Below are positions 44,714 to 56,114 of a stretch of DNA of 64,000 nt, piece after piece (position 1 is the first letter of the stretch; the number at the start of each line of letters is the position of its first letter). Made by a program: the position numbers and the translations under genes. This DNA comes from Diaporthe sp. PMI_573 (taxonomy: Eukaryota; Ascomycota; Sordariomycetes; Diaporthales; Diaporthaceae), in NCBI GenBank assembly GCA_021399435.1, contig JAJTUP010000001.1, forward strand, positions 2,356,001-2,420,000, written 5' to 3'. The notes under the pieces were generated by a model, which was given only the letters and a program-made list of their open reading frames with translations, had not been told where the DNA came from and ran no database searches.

Positions 44714-47254
44714 ATGCAGTCCGCCGTGAGATCCAACTTGCGTTCAGCAAGCAGATCGAGATATCGTCAACATCAAGACCATGGCCCAACAACCACCCGC
44801 CGACTCTTTGGCTCCTCTAGCTGCCGCCAGAACTATGCCGCCACGCTGAAAAACCTCCGCATAGGCTCCAAGACCCGCGTGATTTTCCAGGGCTTCACCG
44901 GCCGCCAGGCCACTGCAAATGCGCAGGAATCCATCGCGTGGGGCACCAACATCGTGGGCGGCGTGACGCCGGGGAAAGAGAGTGAGCACCTCGGACTCCC
45001 CGTCCTGCCGTCGGTCAGGAGGGCCATGGAGGACCTCAAGCCCGACGCCACTGGGATCTACGTCCCGGCGTCCAAGGCGACGCCGGCCATCGAGGAGGCG
45101 ATCGAGGCCGAGGTCCCGCTCATCGTGGCCGTGGCGGAACACATTCCACTGCACGACATGCTGAGGATCCACAGTATGCTCAAGACCCAGAGCAAGTCGA
45201 GGCTGGTGGGGCCCAACTCACCCGGCATCATCTCGAGCGCCAAGGGAGAGAGGTGCAGGATTGGGTTCCAACCACTGCCTTGCTTCAGCGATGGCTGTGT
45301 TGGAATAGCTGCCAAGTCTGGGACGCTGTCCTACGAGGCTGTGGCTTCTACGACGCGGGCGGGGCTGGGACAGAGTCTCTGCATCGGCGTGGGAGGGGAC
45401 ATTCTGCCAGGGACGGACCTCGTGGAGGCTCTGCAGGTACTGGAGCACGATCCCAACACCAAAGGTATCGCGCTCATTGGGGAGATCGGCGGGGACGGTG
45501 AGGTCCTCGCCGCACAATGGATTACAGACTACCACGCCCGGACGCCCGTGGCCCAGAGAAAGCCCATAGTGGCTCTCATTGCGGGAAAGCTGGCGCCCAA
45601 GGACAGGGTGATGGGCCACGCAGGCGCGTTTTGGTTGCCCGGGGAGCCAGAACCTGGGCAGAAGGTTAAGGCTCTGAGCCAAGCTGGGGCGACCATTGTG
45701 AACCACCCTGCCAAGATGGGGCCGGCGCTGAGGAAGCTAATCGAGGGCAATGCTGTGCAAACCCCGGAGGGTGAGATCGAGGAGGGGGCTGTTTTCGGGT
45801 CTGCGGATGACTTTGCCACAGCAGCATCAGGAATATTATCCTCTCAGCAGAGGCGCGGTCTGCATACTTCCGTCCGCAGGCCTCTCAACACCTTCGTGCC
45901 CAGCAGGTCACACCTCAGGGCGTCATCCCAGCAGACCCGGAATCTCCATCTCGACTCTTCAGCCAGCGCGCAGCTCCTCAAGGAAGCGCGCCTCGGCTCA
46001 GATCTACGGCACCATATATTTCCCGCCCGCTACCTCGCACTCGGTATAGACAGAGCCACCCGATCGCAATGTCTGATAACAGCAGTCCATCTCCACACAA
46101 GGGGGCTATCGAACCCATCCAGCTATGACAAGATCCTCCTGCCGCCCAGCGCTGCAGATGTCCTGGCCCTGGACGGCACCAAGACGTGGGACGAGATCGT
46201 GACCACGCTGATGTTCAAGCTGCAGATAAGAGACCGCCCCGGGTCCGGGGCCGCCGCCAGCCTCGGCAAAGTGCTGCGGGACCTGGGCCGCGTCTTCAGG
46301 GACAAGGAGGCCAAGCACGTGGGGCTGCAGTTCGGCGTGCACGTCCTGCACAGCAAGCTCGTGTTCCCCGTGTACGACCTGCGCATCGAGCTGGACGACG
46401 CCGCGTCCCGCAGCGCCGGGCGGCTCGCGGACGTGCACTACAAGTACGCGGCGCTGGAGGCGCGGGACCCGGGCGCGAGGCAGGCCGAGGCCGAGGGCAT
46501 CGTGTACCACCGGCTGTCCCCGGGGGACAGGGCGCACAACATCGGCACGCTGGTGAACGGGGCGGGCCTGGCCATGAACACGGTGGACGCGCTGGCGGAC
46601 CACGGCGGCCTGGCGGCCAACTTCCTCGACACGGGCGGCAAGGCGACGAGCGAGACGGTGAGGCGGTCATTCGAGATCATCCTAAAGGACGACAGGGTCA
46701 AAGTCGTGTTCGTCAACATATTCGGCGGGCTGACCCTGGGCGACATGATCGCGCGCGGCATCGTGCTCGCGTACAAGGAGGTCGACATTCGGGTGCCCGT
46801 CGTCGTCCGCATCCGCGGCACCAACGAGGAGGAGGGCCAGAGGATCATTGCTGAGAGTGGCTTGCCGCTCTACGCGTTCGACGACTTCGAGGAGGCTGCA
46901 CAGAAGGCCATCGAGCTAGCGGGCGAAGTGTCCGTGGCCCGGGAGGTTGCGCAGGCGGCCCAGGGGAGCGAGAGGAAGATTCCTGAGCTCAAGGAGTCTA
47001 TCCAGCTTGCGGCGGCGGAGATGCTGCGGGAGGGCGGGTCTGATGCGTCCGAGGTTGGGGCTGGTGTTGCCGAGGAGGCCGCAGCTCTGGTTGAGGAGGC
47101 TGCTGAGGTCACAAGTGGGAAGACCAGTGAGTCTGTGGATGACGCTCCTGCACAACGTGACATGGCCGAGGAGCAAGTTGGCAAGCCTCAAGAGACTGAA
47201 AAGCCTGCGAGTTCTGATGCAATACAGACCCCGGGTAGTGATCATGTTGCCTGA
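44714..47254 (+). CDS. Fused succinyl-CoA ligase-like protein (alpha domain plus beta-like domain), probably mitochondrial
   Basis: Single-exon 846-residue protein. Residues 1-45 are Arg/Ser-rich, like a mitochondrial presequence. Residues 48-375 are a complete succinyl-CoA ligase alpha unit: VIFQGFTGRQATANAQ, GGVTPGKESEHLGLPV, LVGPNSPGI, GSL-type KSGTLSYEAV, IGEIGGDGE, and the phosphohistidine loop MGHAGA (His302). Residues 380-400 read RRGLHTSVRRPL, like a second presequence. Residues 409-790 are beta-like: LHLDSSASAQLL resembles the beta start, but the ATP-grasp part is poorly conserved. The ligase core is intact (NIGTLVNGAGLAMNTVD, ANFLDTGGKAT, VFVNIFGG, VVVRIRGTNEEEGQ). The acidic tail is extra. 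It may be a CoA ligase for another dicarboxylate, or a paralogue with altered nucleotide use; substrate is unknown. Convergent with the MFS gene 107 bp away. Confidence 0.85.
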   Translation: MQSAVRSNLRSASRSRYRQHQDHGPTTTRRLFGSSSCRQNYAATLKNLRIGSKTRVIFQGFTGRQATANAQESIAWGTNIVGGVTPGKESEHLGLPVLPSVRRAMEDLKPDATGIYVPASKATPAIEEAIEAEVPLIVAVAEHIPLHDMLRIHSMLKTQSKSRLVGPNSPGIISSAKGERCRIGFQPLPCFSDGCVGIAAKSGTLSYEAVASTTRAGLGQSLCIGVGGDILPGTDLVEALQVLEHDPNTKGIALIGEIGGDGEVLAAQWITDYHARTPVAQRKPIVALIAGKLAPKDRVMGHAGAFWLPGEPEPGQKVKALSQAGATIVNHPAKMGPALRKLIEGNAVQTPEGEIEEGAVFGSADDFATAASGILSSQQRRGLHTSVRRPLNTFVPSRSHLRASSQQTRNLHLDSSASAQLLKEARLGSDLRHHIFPARYLALGIDRATRSQCLITAVHLHTRGLSNPSSYDKILLPPSAADVLALDGTKTWDEIVTTLMFKLQIRDRPGSGAAASLGKVLRDLGRVFRDKEAKHVGLQFGVHVLHSKLVFPVYDLRIELDDAASRSAGRLADVHYKYAALEARDPGARQAEAEGIVYHRLSPGDRAHNIGTLVNGAGLAMNTVDALADHGGLAANFLDTGGKATSETVRRSFEIILKDDRVKVVFVNIFGGLTLGDMIARGIVLAYKEVDIRVPVVVRIRGTNEEEGQRIIAESGLPLYAFDDFEEAAQKAIELAGEVSVAREVAQAAQGSERKIPELKESIQLAAAEMLREGGSDASEVGAGVAEEAAALVEEAAEVTSGKTSESVDDAPAQRDMAEEQVGKPQETEKPASSDAIQTPGSDHVA

Positions 47255-47361
47255 AGCGGCATCGCTATGCATTCACTGCGCGCTATGTAGAGATCACATA
47301 TACATGACATAGAATATGTACATTCGATTAGATGACAGCGGTTATATCTGCCGTCTCACGA

Positions 47362-49179
47362 TCACACCTTGGTGAGAGAAAAGCAAGCTTTCACAGCGAA
47401 AGCCATCGAAACCGACCTATGTCCAGCAGGCGAGACATGTGTTCCCGCCGCGACGGCATCCGGGTTGCAGCTGGTCCTCTCACTCTCTTCTTTGTCCAAT
47501 TTAGCGATTTCCATGCAGTGTATCTTCCATATCCGCAGTACCCAGACTGCAGAGTCAACAATATTAGCAAACAGCCCCCTGAGGCGGTACAAGACAGTTT
47601 GAGTGGGGGAACAGTGTGACTTACGAGCAGCAAATGCCGTGACGAACATCGCCCCAGTGTACACCTGCACATGCAGGTACCCGCCCTTCCCAGGCTCCAC
47701 GAGGCTGAGGCCAATGACCTCTGCGAAAGTCGCAGGTAGTACCAACACCAACCAGGTGATAGACATGACAGAAGGGAGCAGCTGCAGCCCCACAACCTCA
47801 ACCGCGACGGGGGCTATGCACGGCCAGATGCAGCCCGCGAAGGCACCAAACAAGGCGTAGACGATGGCGCCGGCAAAAGTTTTGGCCGCGAATATCCAGA
47901 GGAAGAAGGCTGCCACCCCGGCTGTCAGTGTGCCCAGGGCGGCAATATTGATCCGGCCAACCCTATCGCTGAACAAGCCGATTACTGGTCTTCCCAGGCC
48001 TTGAGACACTGTGTGGATATGTTGGTTAGGATACATGTCGTGATGAGATGGCGATTGGAGGAACTCACAGTTGAAAATGGCCGCTATGATAGACCCCTGG
48101 TTTGCCGTGAATCCAACTGCCGAGGCGTAGGATGCCAGCGAGAAGACAACAATGATGTACCCCAGGATTGAAAAGAATCCCCAGGCTAGGTACAAATACA
48201 ACTCGACCTTTTTGAAGAGCTCCTTGTGGAACGCCTGGTGAATCGCACCGACCTCCTTGTTCCTGTCCCGCGCCAGGAAGCTGCAGACGCCGTTGACGAC
48301 AAAGGCTAGGATGGCCAAGATCCTGAAGGCCCATGAAAGGCCAAGGTTTTCAATCATGGCATGTGCCGCCAGGGAATATGTCAGACCACCAAAGCCAGAT
48401 CCGGCCGTCCCTATAGAATTTGCGAGAGAGCGCTTCTCATGGAACCACTGCGGGATCAGGCCGACCGAGCCTGTGAAAAGGAAGCCCATGCCGGCGCCGA
48501 AGGCTATCCCCTGGCTCAGTACGAGGTGCCAGATTTCGTGTGTGAAGGATGCGCCGATGAACGCAGCCGTCTCCAGAACCACGCCGATCTGGAGACAAGT
48601 ACGGGTACCATATCTCCGGATACATATCGTCGCTAGTGGTGCGAGGAGGAGGGCTAAGGGGTGGGGGGGAGAATTAGTGATGAGTCGATAGGCCCTTCGA
48701 TCAATACTTACCTATCGATATGGACAGACCACCAACGAAAGCAAATGATATCGCACTTGATCCGGGGAATGCATTGGAGTTCAGGTAGTAGGCCAGGAAC
48801 ACAGCATAGGCCTGACTTGAGGATTAGCATTTAAAGATCTTGTTATGATCCAAAACGGCGGCAACTTACCGAGTTCATACCCCAGGTATGGAAGTTGATG
48901 AGGAAAACGACCATAACGACGACCCTATTTTGTGGGTCAGCATAGTGGCGACCAGACATATCTAGGTGTGTATATGTCTTACCAGCCATATCCACCTTCC
49001 TTGAACTCTTTTTGTGCCTGCTCATGGTCGCTGGACTCCGAGTCGACGGCACTATTGCCCTTGTTGTGCTTCTCGTCCATATCCACAGCCTGATCGTGAC
49101 GGGTATCTGTCCTCAGTATGCCATCCTCGTCAACAATTGTCTCTTTGGACGTTGCGGGCGAGCCTGAAGGGGCCGCCAT
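47362..49179 (-). CDS. MFS transporter, monocarboxylate (MCT/riboflavin-type) family
   Basis: complement(join(47362..47546,47625..48008,48069..48653,48712..48811,48870..48924,48983..49179)), 501 residues, six exons. The charged N-terminus ends GGYGWVVVMVVFLINFHTWG, the usual first-helix signature of fungal monocarboxylate-type carriers; twelve membrane helices follow. Marks include GLSISIALLLAP, RYGTRTCLQIG, GFGAG-type AFGAGMGFLFTGSVGLIPQWF and GLGRPVIGLFSDRVGR, plus the C-terminal LWVLRIWKI. All five introns have GTRAGT-like donors and are in phase; the 55- and 100-nt exons are short but restore the membrane helices. Substrate cannot be told from sequence (monocarboxylates, riboflavin and mycotoxin precursors are known in the family). 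The 3' ends of this gene and the SCS-like fusion face each other. Confidence 0.9.
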
Positions 49180-51639
49180 GGGACGCCAGTGACTAGCTGG
49201 GTCTGCCGTGGAACTGGAGCTATGTCAGGATCCGAGTCCAAGTGAGTAGCCTCAGTGAAGTAGACGAGTCACCTGTTCGCGCGAGACAACAAGACAACAC
49301 AGCACCAAGTTGTCAAGGATTTGGGGCATTACGACGGCTACGGTTGGTTTCGCATTTGGATAATGCGAGGGCAATGCCGAAACGGCGAAACGGGCACCCA
49401 AAGCAAAGAATTACATGACTAATTAGAACATCCTGACCGACATCGCCAGAATTACACGCGAGGGACCCGGCAGGTCGGGAATAGGGCGGGAAAAAGAATC
49501 GGTGGCGGTAAAGCGTATGGGCAGGGAGAGGGCCGAAGAGACCGGAAAGGCGAAGTCCCAAAGACGGATAGTCCTAGCCCCTTTCGACATAGGTAAAGAA
49601 CAACGCCGAGGCTACGAGACCGTCGGAGCAACAGGCGTTGTTGTTATTGACCGCAGACTGAGTCATCCTGTCGGACTTGTCCACGGGTCCTCGAACCCCC
49701 TTGGCTGTCTTGGTTGCCTCGAGATGCGGAGATGGATCGCGGTTGATCGATTTCACAGTCGTCTCACAACCTAGCAGACCCATCGGCGGTACCCTGCTTG
49801 TTTGGTATGAGAGTCGTTGCCAGGTGGTTGAGTGACGCCAGCCGTTGTCGAGGCCCGAAGACGGGGGTCTGTTGCGGCAAAGTCGGCGCCGATCCGCTGG
49901 GACCTGACTTGTGACCAGTCAGTCACCTACATACGGATATAGAATAGAAGGTGGCCGGTCTGCTGTTGCAAGGAGGCTTCTGGAAACACCGAGGCTGGGC
50001 GAACCGGCGGGCACGCCCGCGCTGGCCAGATGCTGCAAAGCCAACAACGCTGCTGGCCAGGTCATCGTGCTGGATTCTAGTATACTGTGTACCGTACCAC
50101 GCATGTGTCTTCCCGTCGGTTTACTGTGTAGGGGAGGGCTCCACGATGCATCTGGCCCAGCGATGCTACCCCTAAATCCTGCTCCATGCACTCCTTTTCC
50201 GTGACAGCCCATCTGGCTGACACGAATGCCCGTGCGAAAGCCAGCCAAGAACATGACGGCCTGGTGTGCTTTGTTTCGAAGATGCGGGTGGGGCATCGTG
50301 CTAAGTACCGCCGTGAAGAGCTGTGCAATCTCCTCCTGAGCTGAGGACATGGCCGCAGCGAATGTGTGTTGGCGTTCCTCTTCCCCATTTCCCCATCCAA
50401 AAAAAGGATGCACAACGGCGTTTTCCGGACACTCCATCGTGAGGCTGTTGCAAGGACTTGTGAGAGGGTTTTTGGAGACTGGGACAATGAACAAACAGCA
50501 GGACCAGTCGTCGTTGCCGTCGTTGACTGTCTTACATAGTCAGCCGTTGTCTCGGTGCCAGAGCTCGGTGGAAGCTCAAGCTCAAGCTCGAGCTCGAGCT
50601 CCCGTGGAACGTTCCAGGGTTGCAGCGTGCGGGTGCGTCACACGGGCTACATCGTGGGTACAAGCGAGGTGGCCGGTGCAGAGGGACGGACAAGGTCGCA
50701 GGGTGGTACAGACTCTTCTGCAGGCCTGCAGCTCCTTACCTGCCTAGCGGGCGCAGTAGCGCGCTGGCTGCAGTGAGGCGGGAGCGACAGGCGGCCCAGT
50801 GCTGCGGCAACGAGCTGTGGCAGCCCGAGTAAACAAGGCTCATCATCGCCACTCAACAAATCCATCCATCCATCTGGATACGGACAGCAAGAACAGCACA
50901 GCACGCATATGTCTGTCTGACGACCGAAGCAGGGCAGGTGGGTATGATTCACACTTCATCTTCTTCATGCATGGCTGCCAGAGCCCATCTGTTTCTGCCT
51001 AGCAACCCAGCGTTAGTGGTTGCATCTGCTTAAACTTCTGCTGTTAGCCCGTAATAATAAACACTCGTTATCGCCCGCTACAACCACCAGTACTTATTAC
51101 TTCATGCGCCTCTCCTTCTCCATCTCCGAGCCCAAGGCCTCCCCTCATTTACCAAACAATCCAGACCATCTACATTATCTGATCATCATCATCATCACCA
51201 TCGCTGTCACACAAGTGCTCTGCTGCTCTGCATCCTGCCCTGCCTTACAATCTCCGTCTCTGTCTCCGACCGTCGCGGCTCACTGCTGAATCCGGTACTG
51301 TGATCCTGACCAAGCCCCCGGCGCCCGTAGCCAAACAAACTCAACACACGACTCACGGAGCTTCAATTCCCACTGTGACGGACAATCCCCACTTCTTGTC
51401 GCCCACCCAGCTGCCTGCTCCCCCGGCCTCAGCTCACCGGCTCACCGGACGGACCACCTCCCAAAAGAGCAGCCTGTGCAATTTTATAAACGGGTCTTAT
51501 CCTCTCGGCCCCCCGGGCCATCTTGGCTCTCTTCTCCTCTGCAACCGTTCTCATTGCATTTGCAACGGGACAGAAATTTCTCAACAAAACTCACCACCTT
51601 CCGGTCTATTCGGCCTGATTGTGCAAGATCTCTGGAGTC
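49180..51639. other. 2.4-kb intergenic region, no gene supported
   Basis: Divergent promoters of the MFS and LIM genes. CT-rich 5' leader from about 51100 with an (ATC)n run at 51180-51200; a short CTCAAG/CTCGAG repeat at about 50574-50602. Frames near 50350-50750 are compositionally odd and have no motif. Confidence 0.5.
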
Positions 51640-54386
51640 ATGTTCGACCGTGGCAGACCTAAGGATTCGGGGCCGTCTTCTCCTGACAAGAAGACGGCTC
51701 CCTCCCAGGGCAGCCACATGAACAGTGAGCAGTTCGGTTCGTCTCAACACCTGCATCCCACCTCTGCCGGTTTTCCCGCCGTTCTGGTCCTTTGCTAACC
51801 AGTAATCCTCCCGCCCCTGCAGCTGCGTACCTCAGAGATCTTCGCAACAATCGTGTCCAGAGGCCCGGTGGTGCGAGGCCACAACCCCCAGGCTCGAGCC
51901 GGGCGGACTCCTTGCGCCAATCGATTGACGGCCGCCCTTCACTGGGTGCAGCTGCTCGTTCGTCTTTTGGCTCGACTGCTCGGTCTTCCACAGGAACACC
52001 ACCCCCGTTGTCCGAGCCGTCTCCAGCTCTTTCTCAATCCTACTCGCCTCCCAAGATGGACCACCGGGACTTCTCTTCCAGGCCCAGCCTTGCTCCCAGT
52101 GTGGCATCCAGATACTCGACCACGAGTGGACAGGGCCGGGACTACTATCCTGACAAGCCAGTAGCTCCTCTGAGGCCTGGGCAGGTCGTTCCCAGTGCCA
52201 CCTACATTGAGAGGGGCCAGAGATGGATGGAGAAAGAGGAGGCCGTGTCGCTCAGGCAGGCCATGGAGGATAAGCATGCCAGGGACAGTCCTCCGCCAAC
52301 CTCACCTATTTCTACCTCGGACGACGGCCAGCTCTACGAAGCTGCTTTGAACGAGGCATCGGAGCTCGTGTGGCAACACCAGCACGGTGTCAAGCCACCA
52401 GAGCCCGGAGCGCCATACCGATACAAGTCACACATGCGCAGGAACAGTTATGCACACGCTCGTTCGGCAAGTGCTGGCATGTACGGCGACGAGATCGAAC
52501 CGAGCGGCCTCGCACGAGACCATCCCTCGCGATCCATGTCAGGTAGTTCTAGCTCCAGCGACGGCTTCGGCTCGTCCCGCAGTCGTCTGTCCTATGCGTC
52601 TATGAGTGGTCCCCGGAAGAGCCCAAGCCCCCCTGCGCAGTCACGGTCTGCATCGCCACCCAAGGTGTCTAAGCCGTACACGGGTTTGTCTAGCACATCA
52701 CGCGGTTCCCTCGCTCAACGAAGGCGCAGCAGCACGAAGCGGAGTGGCAGTGGTGGCAGGCCCTTCTCAGGTGACCAGATCTGGGAAGAGCCTGAAGGTG
52801 CTTCGACCAAGAGACCCTCGTCGCCGAACAAGAACCAGCCTGCCGCTGCTGAGGCTCTGCGGACGAAGCCCAAGGGCCCACTCAACCGCGTCTCGTTCGC
52901 TCCCGAGAGACCATCATCCTCTGACTCCCAGGCACAACCCGCCCCCAAGCTGCACAAGTTCGAGATCCACCGCAATCCACCGTCCCAGTCTCGAGACCCC
53001 AAGTACACTTCGAACTCGCCGGCTCAGAGTCCCGTTCGTGAAGATGTGCCAAAGAAGCACGGTGTGGAGCTCAGAAGTGAAGATATCCGCCAGGCAACCT
53101 CTATGAGGCTGAAGGACCGCAGTCCCAAACTCCCCACCCCAACTGCTGTGAGCGACCGTCTGGGACGACCCATCGTAAGCTTTGACAAAAACTGGAAGGC
53201 TCCGGACGAGGCAACTGATGAGAAGCCAGACACCACAAAAGGTCGTCCGCTCGGGGCCTTCCAGGCCCGACAAGACCACCGCCGCCTCCCAGAAACCCCG
53301 CCGATCCCTTCTATCGCTGTTGCGGAGACTCGCGAGCCGCCGGCGTCCCCGAAGCCACGCGGTCGCCCCTTACCCTCTATCCAGGTAGACGGGTCTGGGG
53401 CGAAGCCGAGCCCATCGATCCCCAGCATTGCCGTAAACGATGCCAAGCCCTCAATCCCAAGCATCGCTTTCAACGACGGAAGCCCGGCAGTTCCATCTAT
53501 TGTGCTTCCTGGCGATGACAACGGTGACGACAACAGCCCCAGCGTTCCTATCATCGTGACCCCTGACGACCCCACAAACAAGCCCACCAGCCAACCCACC
53601 AGCCGCCCACTCCCGACTCCACAAAAGAACGCCCCACGAGTCCGCCCTGGTGGAAGACCGCAAAGTCACTGGTCTCCATCCCCCGGGAGCCAAGCTGGCC
53701 ATCGGGCCACGGCCCGCTGTCACGAGTGCGATTACCCCATCGAGGGGCGTTTCGTTGCCCTCGCGGGTACCAGTGAGCGGTTCCATCCACAGTGCTTCGC
53801 CTGCTATTCATGCGGCACCTCGCTGGAGGCCCTTGAAATCAGCCCTGAGCCAGATGCCAGCCGAGCCGCCCGATTGGATCGCATCCACCGTCGCGCTGCA
53901 GGGGAGGCCCTCGAGGAGAAGCCTGGAGAGACAATGGCCGAGGACGGTGATGAGCGCCTCCGGTTCTATTGTCATCTCGACTGGCATGAGCTCTTCGCCC
54001 CCCGCTGCAAGCACTGCACGACCCCAATCCTTGGCGAACACATCGTTGCACTCGGAGAGCATTGGCACTACGGGCACTTCTTCTGTGCCGAGTGTGGCGA
54101 CCCCTTTGGACAAGGAATGACGCACATCGAGAAGGACGGCTACGCGTGGTGCATCAACTGTCAGACAAAACGCACCGAGCGGCGAGCTCCCAAGTGCAGG
54201 AAATGCAGCAAGGCCGTCATTGGGCAGTACATCCGGGCTTTGGGCGGGGAGTGGCACGACGAATGTTTCCGGTGTGCCACATGCCAGAATGGCTTTGATG
54301 ATGGGCAAATCTTCCCCAGGGACATCGGGAACGACATGATGCTGGTGCTCTGTACAAAGTGCCGTCAGAGGGAGCTCAAGGGCTAG
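51640..54386 (+). CDS. Paxillin-like protein with three C-terminal LIM domains
   Basis: join(51640..51724,51823..54386), 882 residues. Exon 1 encodes MFDRGRPKDSGPSSPDKKTA and joins at MNT/AYLRDLRNNR in phase (GTGAGC donor, CTGCAG acceptor). Residues 30-650 are Ser/Pro-rich and disordered, with repeats PSIPSIAVNDAKPSIPSIAF near 53420-53480. Three LIM zinc-binding domains close the protein: CHECDYPIEGRFVALAG (with a long insert before its second finger), CKHCTTPILGEHIVALGEHW and CRKCSKAVIGQYIRALGGEW. This is the plan of fungal paxillin-like Pxl1, which stabilises the actomyosin ring and binds Rho GTPases and formins at growth sites. I give no symbol because only the LIM plan, not a Pxl1-specific motif, is visible. 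Confidence 0.88.
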
Positions 54387-55018
54387 GAGCCTGGGCGTCC
54401 GTTTGTCTGATCGACGGTGGCAAGGGTCGTTTGCACGATTTGGTGTGATCGAGGGTGACGACAAGGTAAGTGGAATCTACCTGCCGTTCTTCCTCTCAGG
54501 AGATTGGCATGGTGGACCATGCTTACGAAGGTTTACGCGCGATGTGCTCTGTGGACTTTAATTGCATTGCTTTGGATCAGTTTGGAGTTCGGTCTGCTTT
54601 TTTCTTTCTAGGAGAAACGAAACCAGAATGCTTGCTTGCTTGCTTTCGGTTTGATTTGACGGGCTCTGCCTGCCTCATGTTGTCTGGACACACTGTACAA
54701 ATACTTGGGCTTCGAGCATCGGTTTGCATGCATGCTGCATTTTATTCTGGCTAGAGCGAGCCAGCTGGAGATTAATTCGAAAGAACATATTGCTTTTCCA
54801 CACCTTGGACGTCCTCATGCTGCCGTGACTCATGCATCAAGTGATACTGGTGCCTCTTTGAAACTGCGATTCGCTTGCGTTTGGGAACGCTACCTAGGCC
54901 TTCCGCCCTTGATCTTGCTCCAGCCATGGCAGGATTGTCCTTTTTTCCACCAGCTGCTGTAGATTGTACGGGTCATCGTCGAGCTGACATGCCAAGTCCT
55001 GATGTCCGTGATGAATTC
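54387..55018. other. Intergenic, no gene seen
   Basis: 3' flank of the LIM gene. GCTTGCTTGCTT and GCATGCATGC simple repeats occur at about 54630-54740. Confidence 0.5.
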
Positions 55019-55357
55019 CTAGAGACTGTTGAGATGTACATCGGCGCCGAGTGACAGCTCGTGAAGATCGTAAACGCCGTCCCACCGGGGTACGCAGAGA
55101 ATTTGGTAGGCCTCGTCCGGCGTACTCACGGAGATTAAGCGGTTGAGCGCTGATGCGACAGCCTCGTTCACGTCGGTGTTAAGAGCGACAAAGCCCGTTG
55201 ACTGCGTGAGCTAGAGAACCGCCGTAGCCTCATCAGTCAGCATGGCATGGTCGGTGTAAAACCGCCCTACGTGGACATCACGGTCCAGGTCATGAGCACT
55301 GGGCAGATAGATGGGAGGCAAGGCGCGCAAGACTGTATCGTCAGTCAAAAAGGGCAT
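55019..55357 (-). pseudogene. Small orphan frame with one in-frame TAG
   Basis: ATG at 55357 (MPFLTDDTVLRALPPIYLP) opens 113 codons to a TAG at 55019-55021. The only interruption is a TAG at 55211-55213 (codon 49), after which the frame reads LTQSTGFVALNTDVNEAVAS and ALNRLISVSTPDEAYQILCV, balanced and protein-like. The stop can also be the last codon of a possible 60-nt intron (GTAGGG donor after HDLDRDVH, branch CTGAC, acceptor CTCTAG); spliced, a stop-free protein of about 92 residues results in the same phase. No family recognised. Confidence 0.4.
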
Positions 55358-55675
55358 GTTCATTCATTGGAGTTTCCCTCCCCATGTACACTCCCCTGAC
55401 CGCCTCGCGAGATCAGCGGGCTATGTCGCCGACTAGGACCGGAGAGAATAAAACTAGTCGGTGTACTGCCCCCTCTCAAAAAAAGAAAAACACAATTATC
55501 CTTTTCCCTGTCAAACTCCTTGAATGAGAAAATTTCCTCTGCAATATCGAGATGGTCACACCAAGCGCAAAGGGGGGCGAAAAATTCAAAGCTGGGTGGG
55601 TGGCGCTTTCCGTGCCTTGTCCGAACCGCCGAGCGAGAAACACATGTCCCCCAACCCGTGCACCCTTCCAAACAC
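55358..55675. other. Short convergent intergenic region
   Basis: 3' flank of SUMO; no supported frame. Confidence 0.5.
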
Positions 55676-56114
55676 CTAGAGAAGCCCACTGCCGCCAACC
55701 TGCTCCTGGTGAACTTCGAGCGTGTCACCGTCTTGCATCTCGAGCTGGGAGGTTGAAACCCAATGTTAGTGATGTGTGGTTGCGAAAATGCGACCGCGCG
55801 CGACATGCGCGATCCCCGTCGCGAGCTCAAGGCTACAGCAGCAGCAAGCTGAGGGTGGGGGAGAAGCTTACCGTGTCGGGGGTATCATTTGGCTGGACTC
55901 GTTGGCCCTCGAAAAGGAAGCGCACAGAGGTGACGTTCTTGCCTTGGCGCTCGCAGAAGGCGCCCATGAGCTTCTCCAGCTTGGTCGACTTCTTTATCTT
56001 GAAGAAGACCTCGTTGTTGTTGTCAGTGACCTTGATGTTCAGGTGCTCCGTCTGGGCGGGGGCCTCCTGGCGCTCCGCCCCGGGGGAGCCGTTCTCGTGG
56101 TGTTCGGACGACAT
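55676..56114 (-). CDS. SMT3: SUMO (ubiquitin-like modifier)
   Basis: complement(join(55676..55744,55872..56114)), 103 residues. A flexible N-terminus (MSSEHHENGSPGAERQ) precedes the SUMO fold: EHLNIKVTDNNNEVFFKIKK, TKLEKLMGAFCERQGKN, VRFLFEGQRVQPNDTPDT and LEMQDGDTLEVHQEQVGG. The mature C-terminal diglycine is at 98-99, and the four-residue tail SGLL would be removed by Ulp proteases. The intron (GTAAGC donor, CCCAG acceptor, branch CTAAC) falls at PDT/LEMQ, and without it the conserved C-terminus would be lost. SUMO is conjugated to nuclear proteins through Aos1/Uba2 and Ubc9. A 5'-UTR intron starting with GTAAGT at about 56384 is likely. Confidence 0.97.

Noticed and set aside
46186..46854. 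222-codon frame inside the SCS-like gene
   Set aside because: Arg/Gly-rich shadow of the GC-rich real frame.
50349..50747. Gln/Ala-rich plus-strand frame with short CTCAAG/CTCGAG repeat
   Set aside because: Composition is driven by the simple repeat; no start context or motif.
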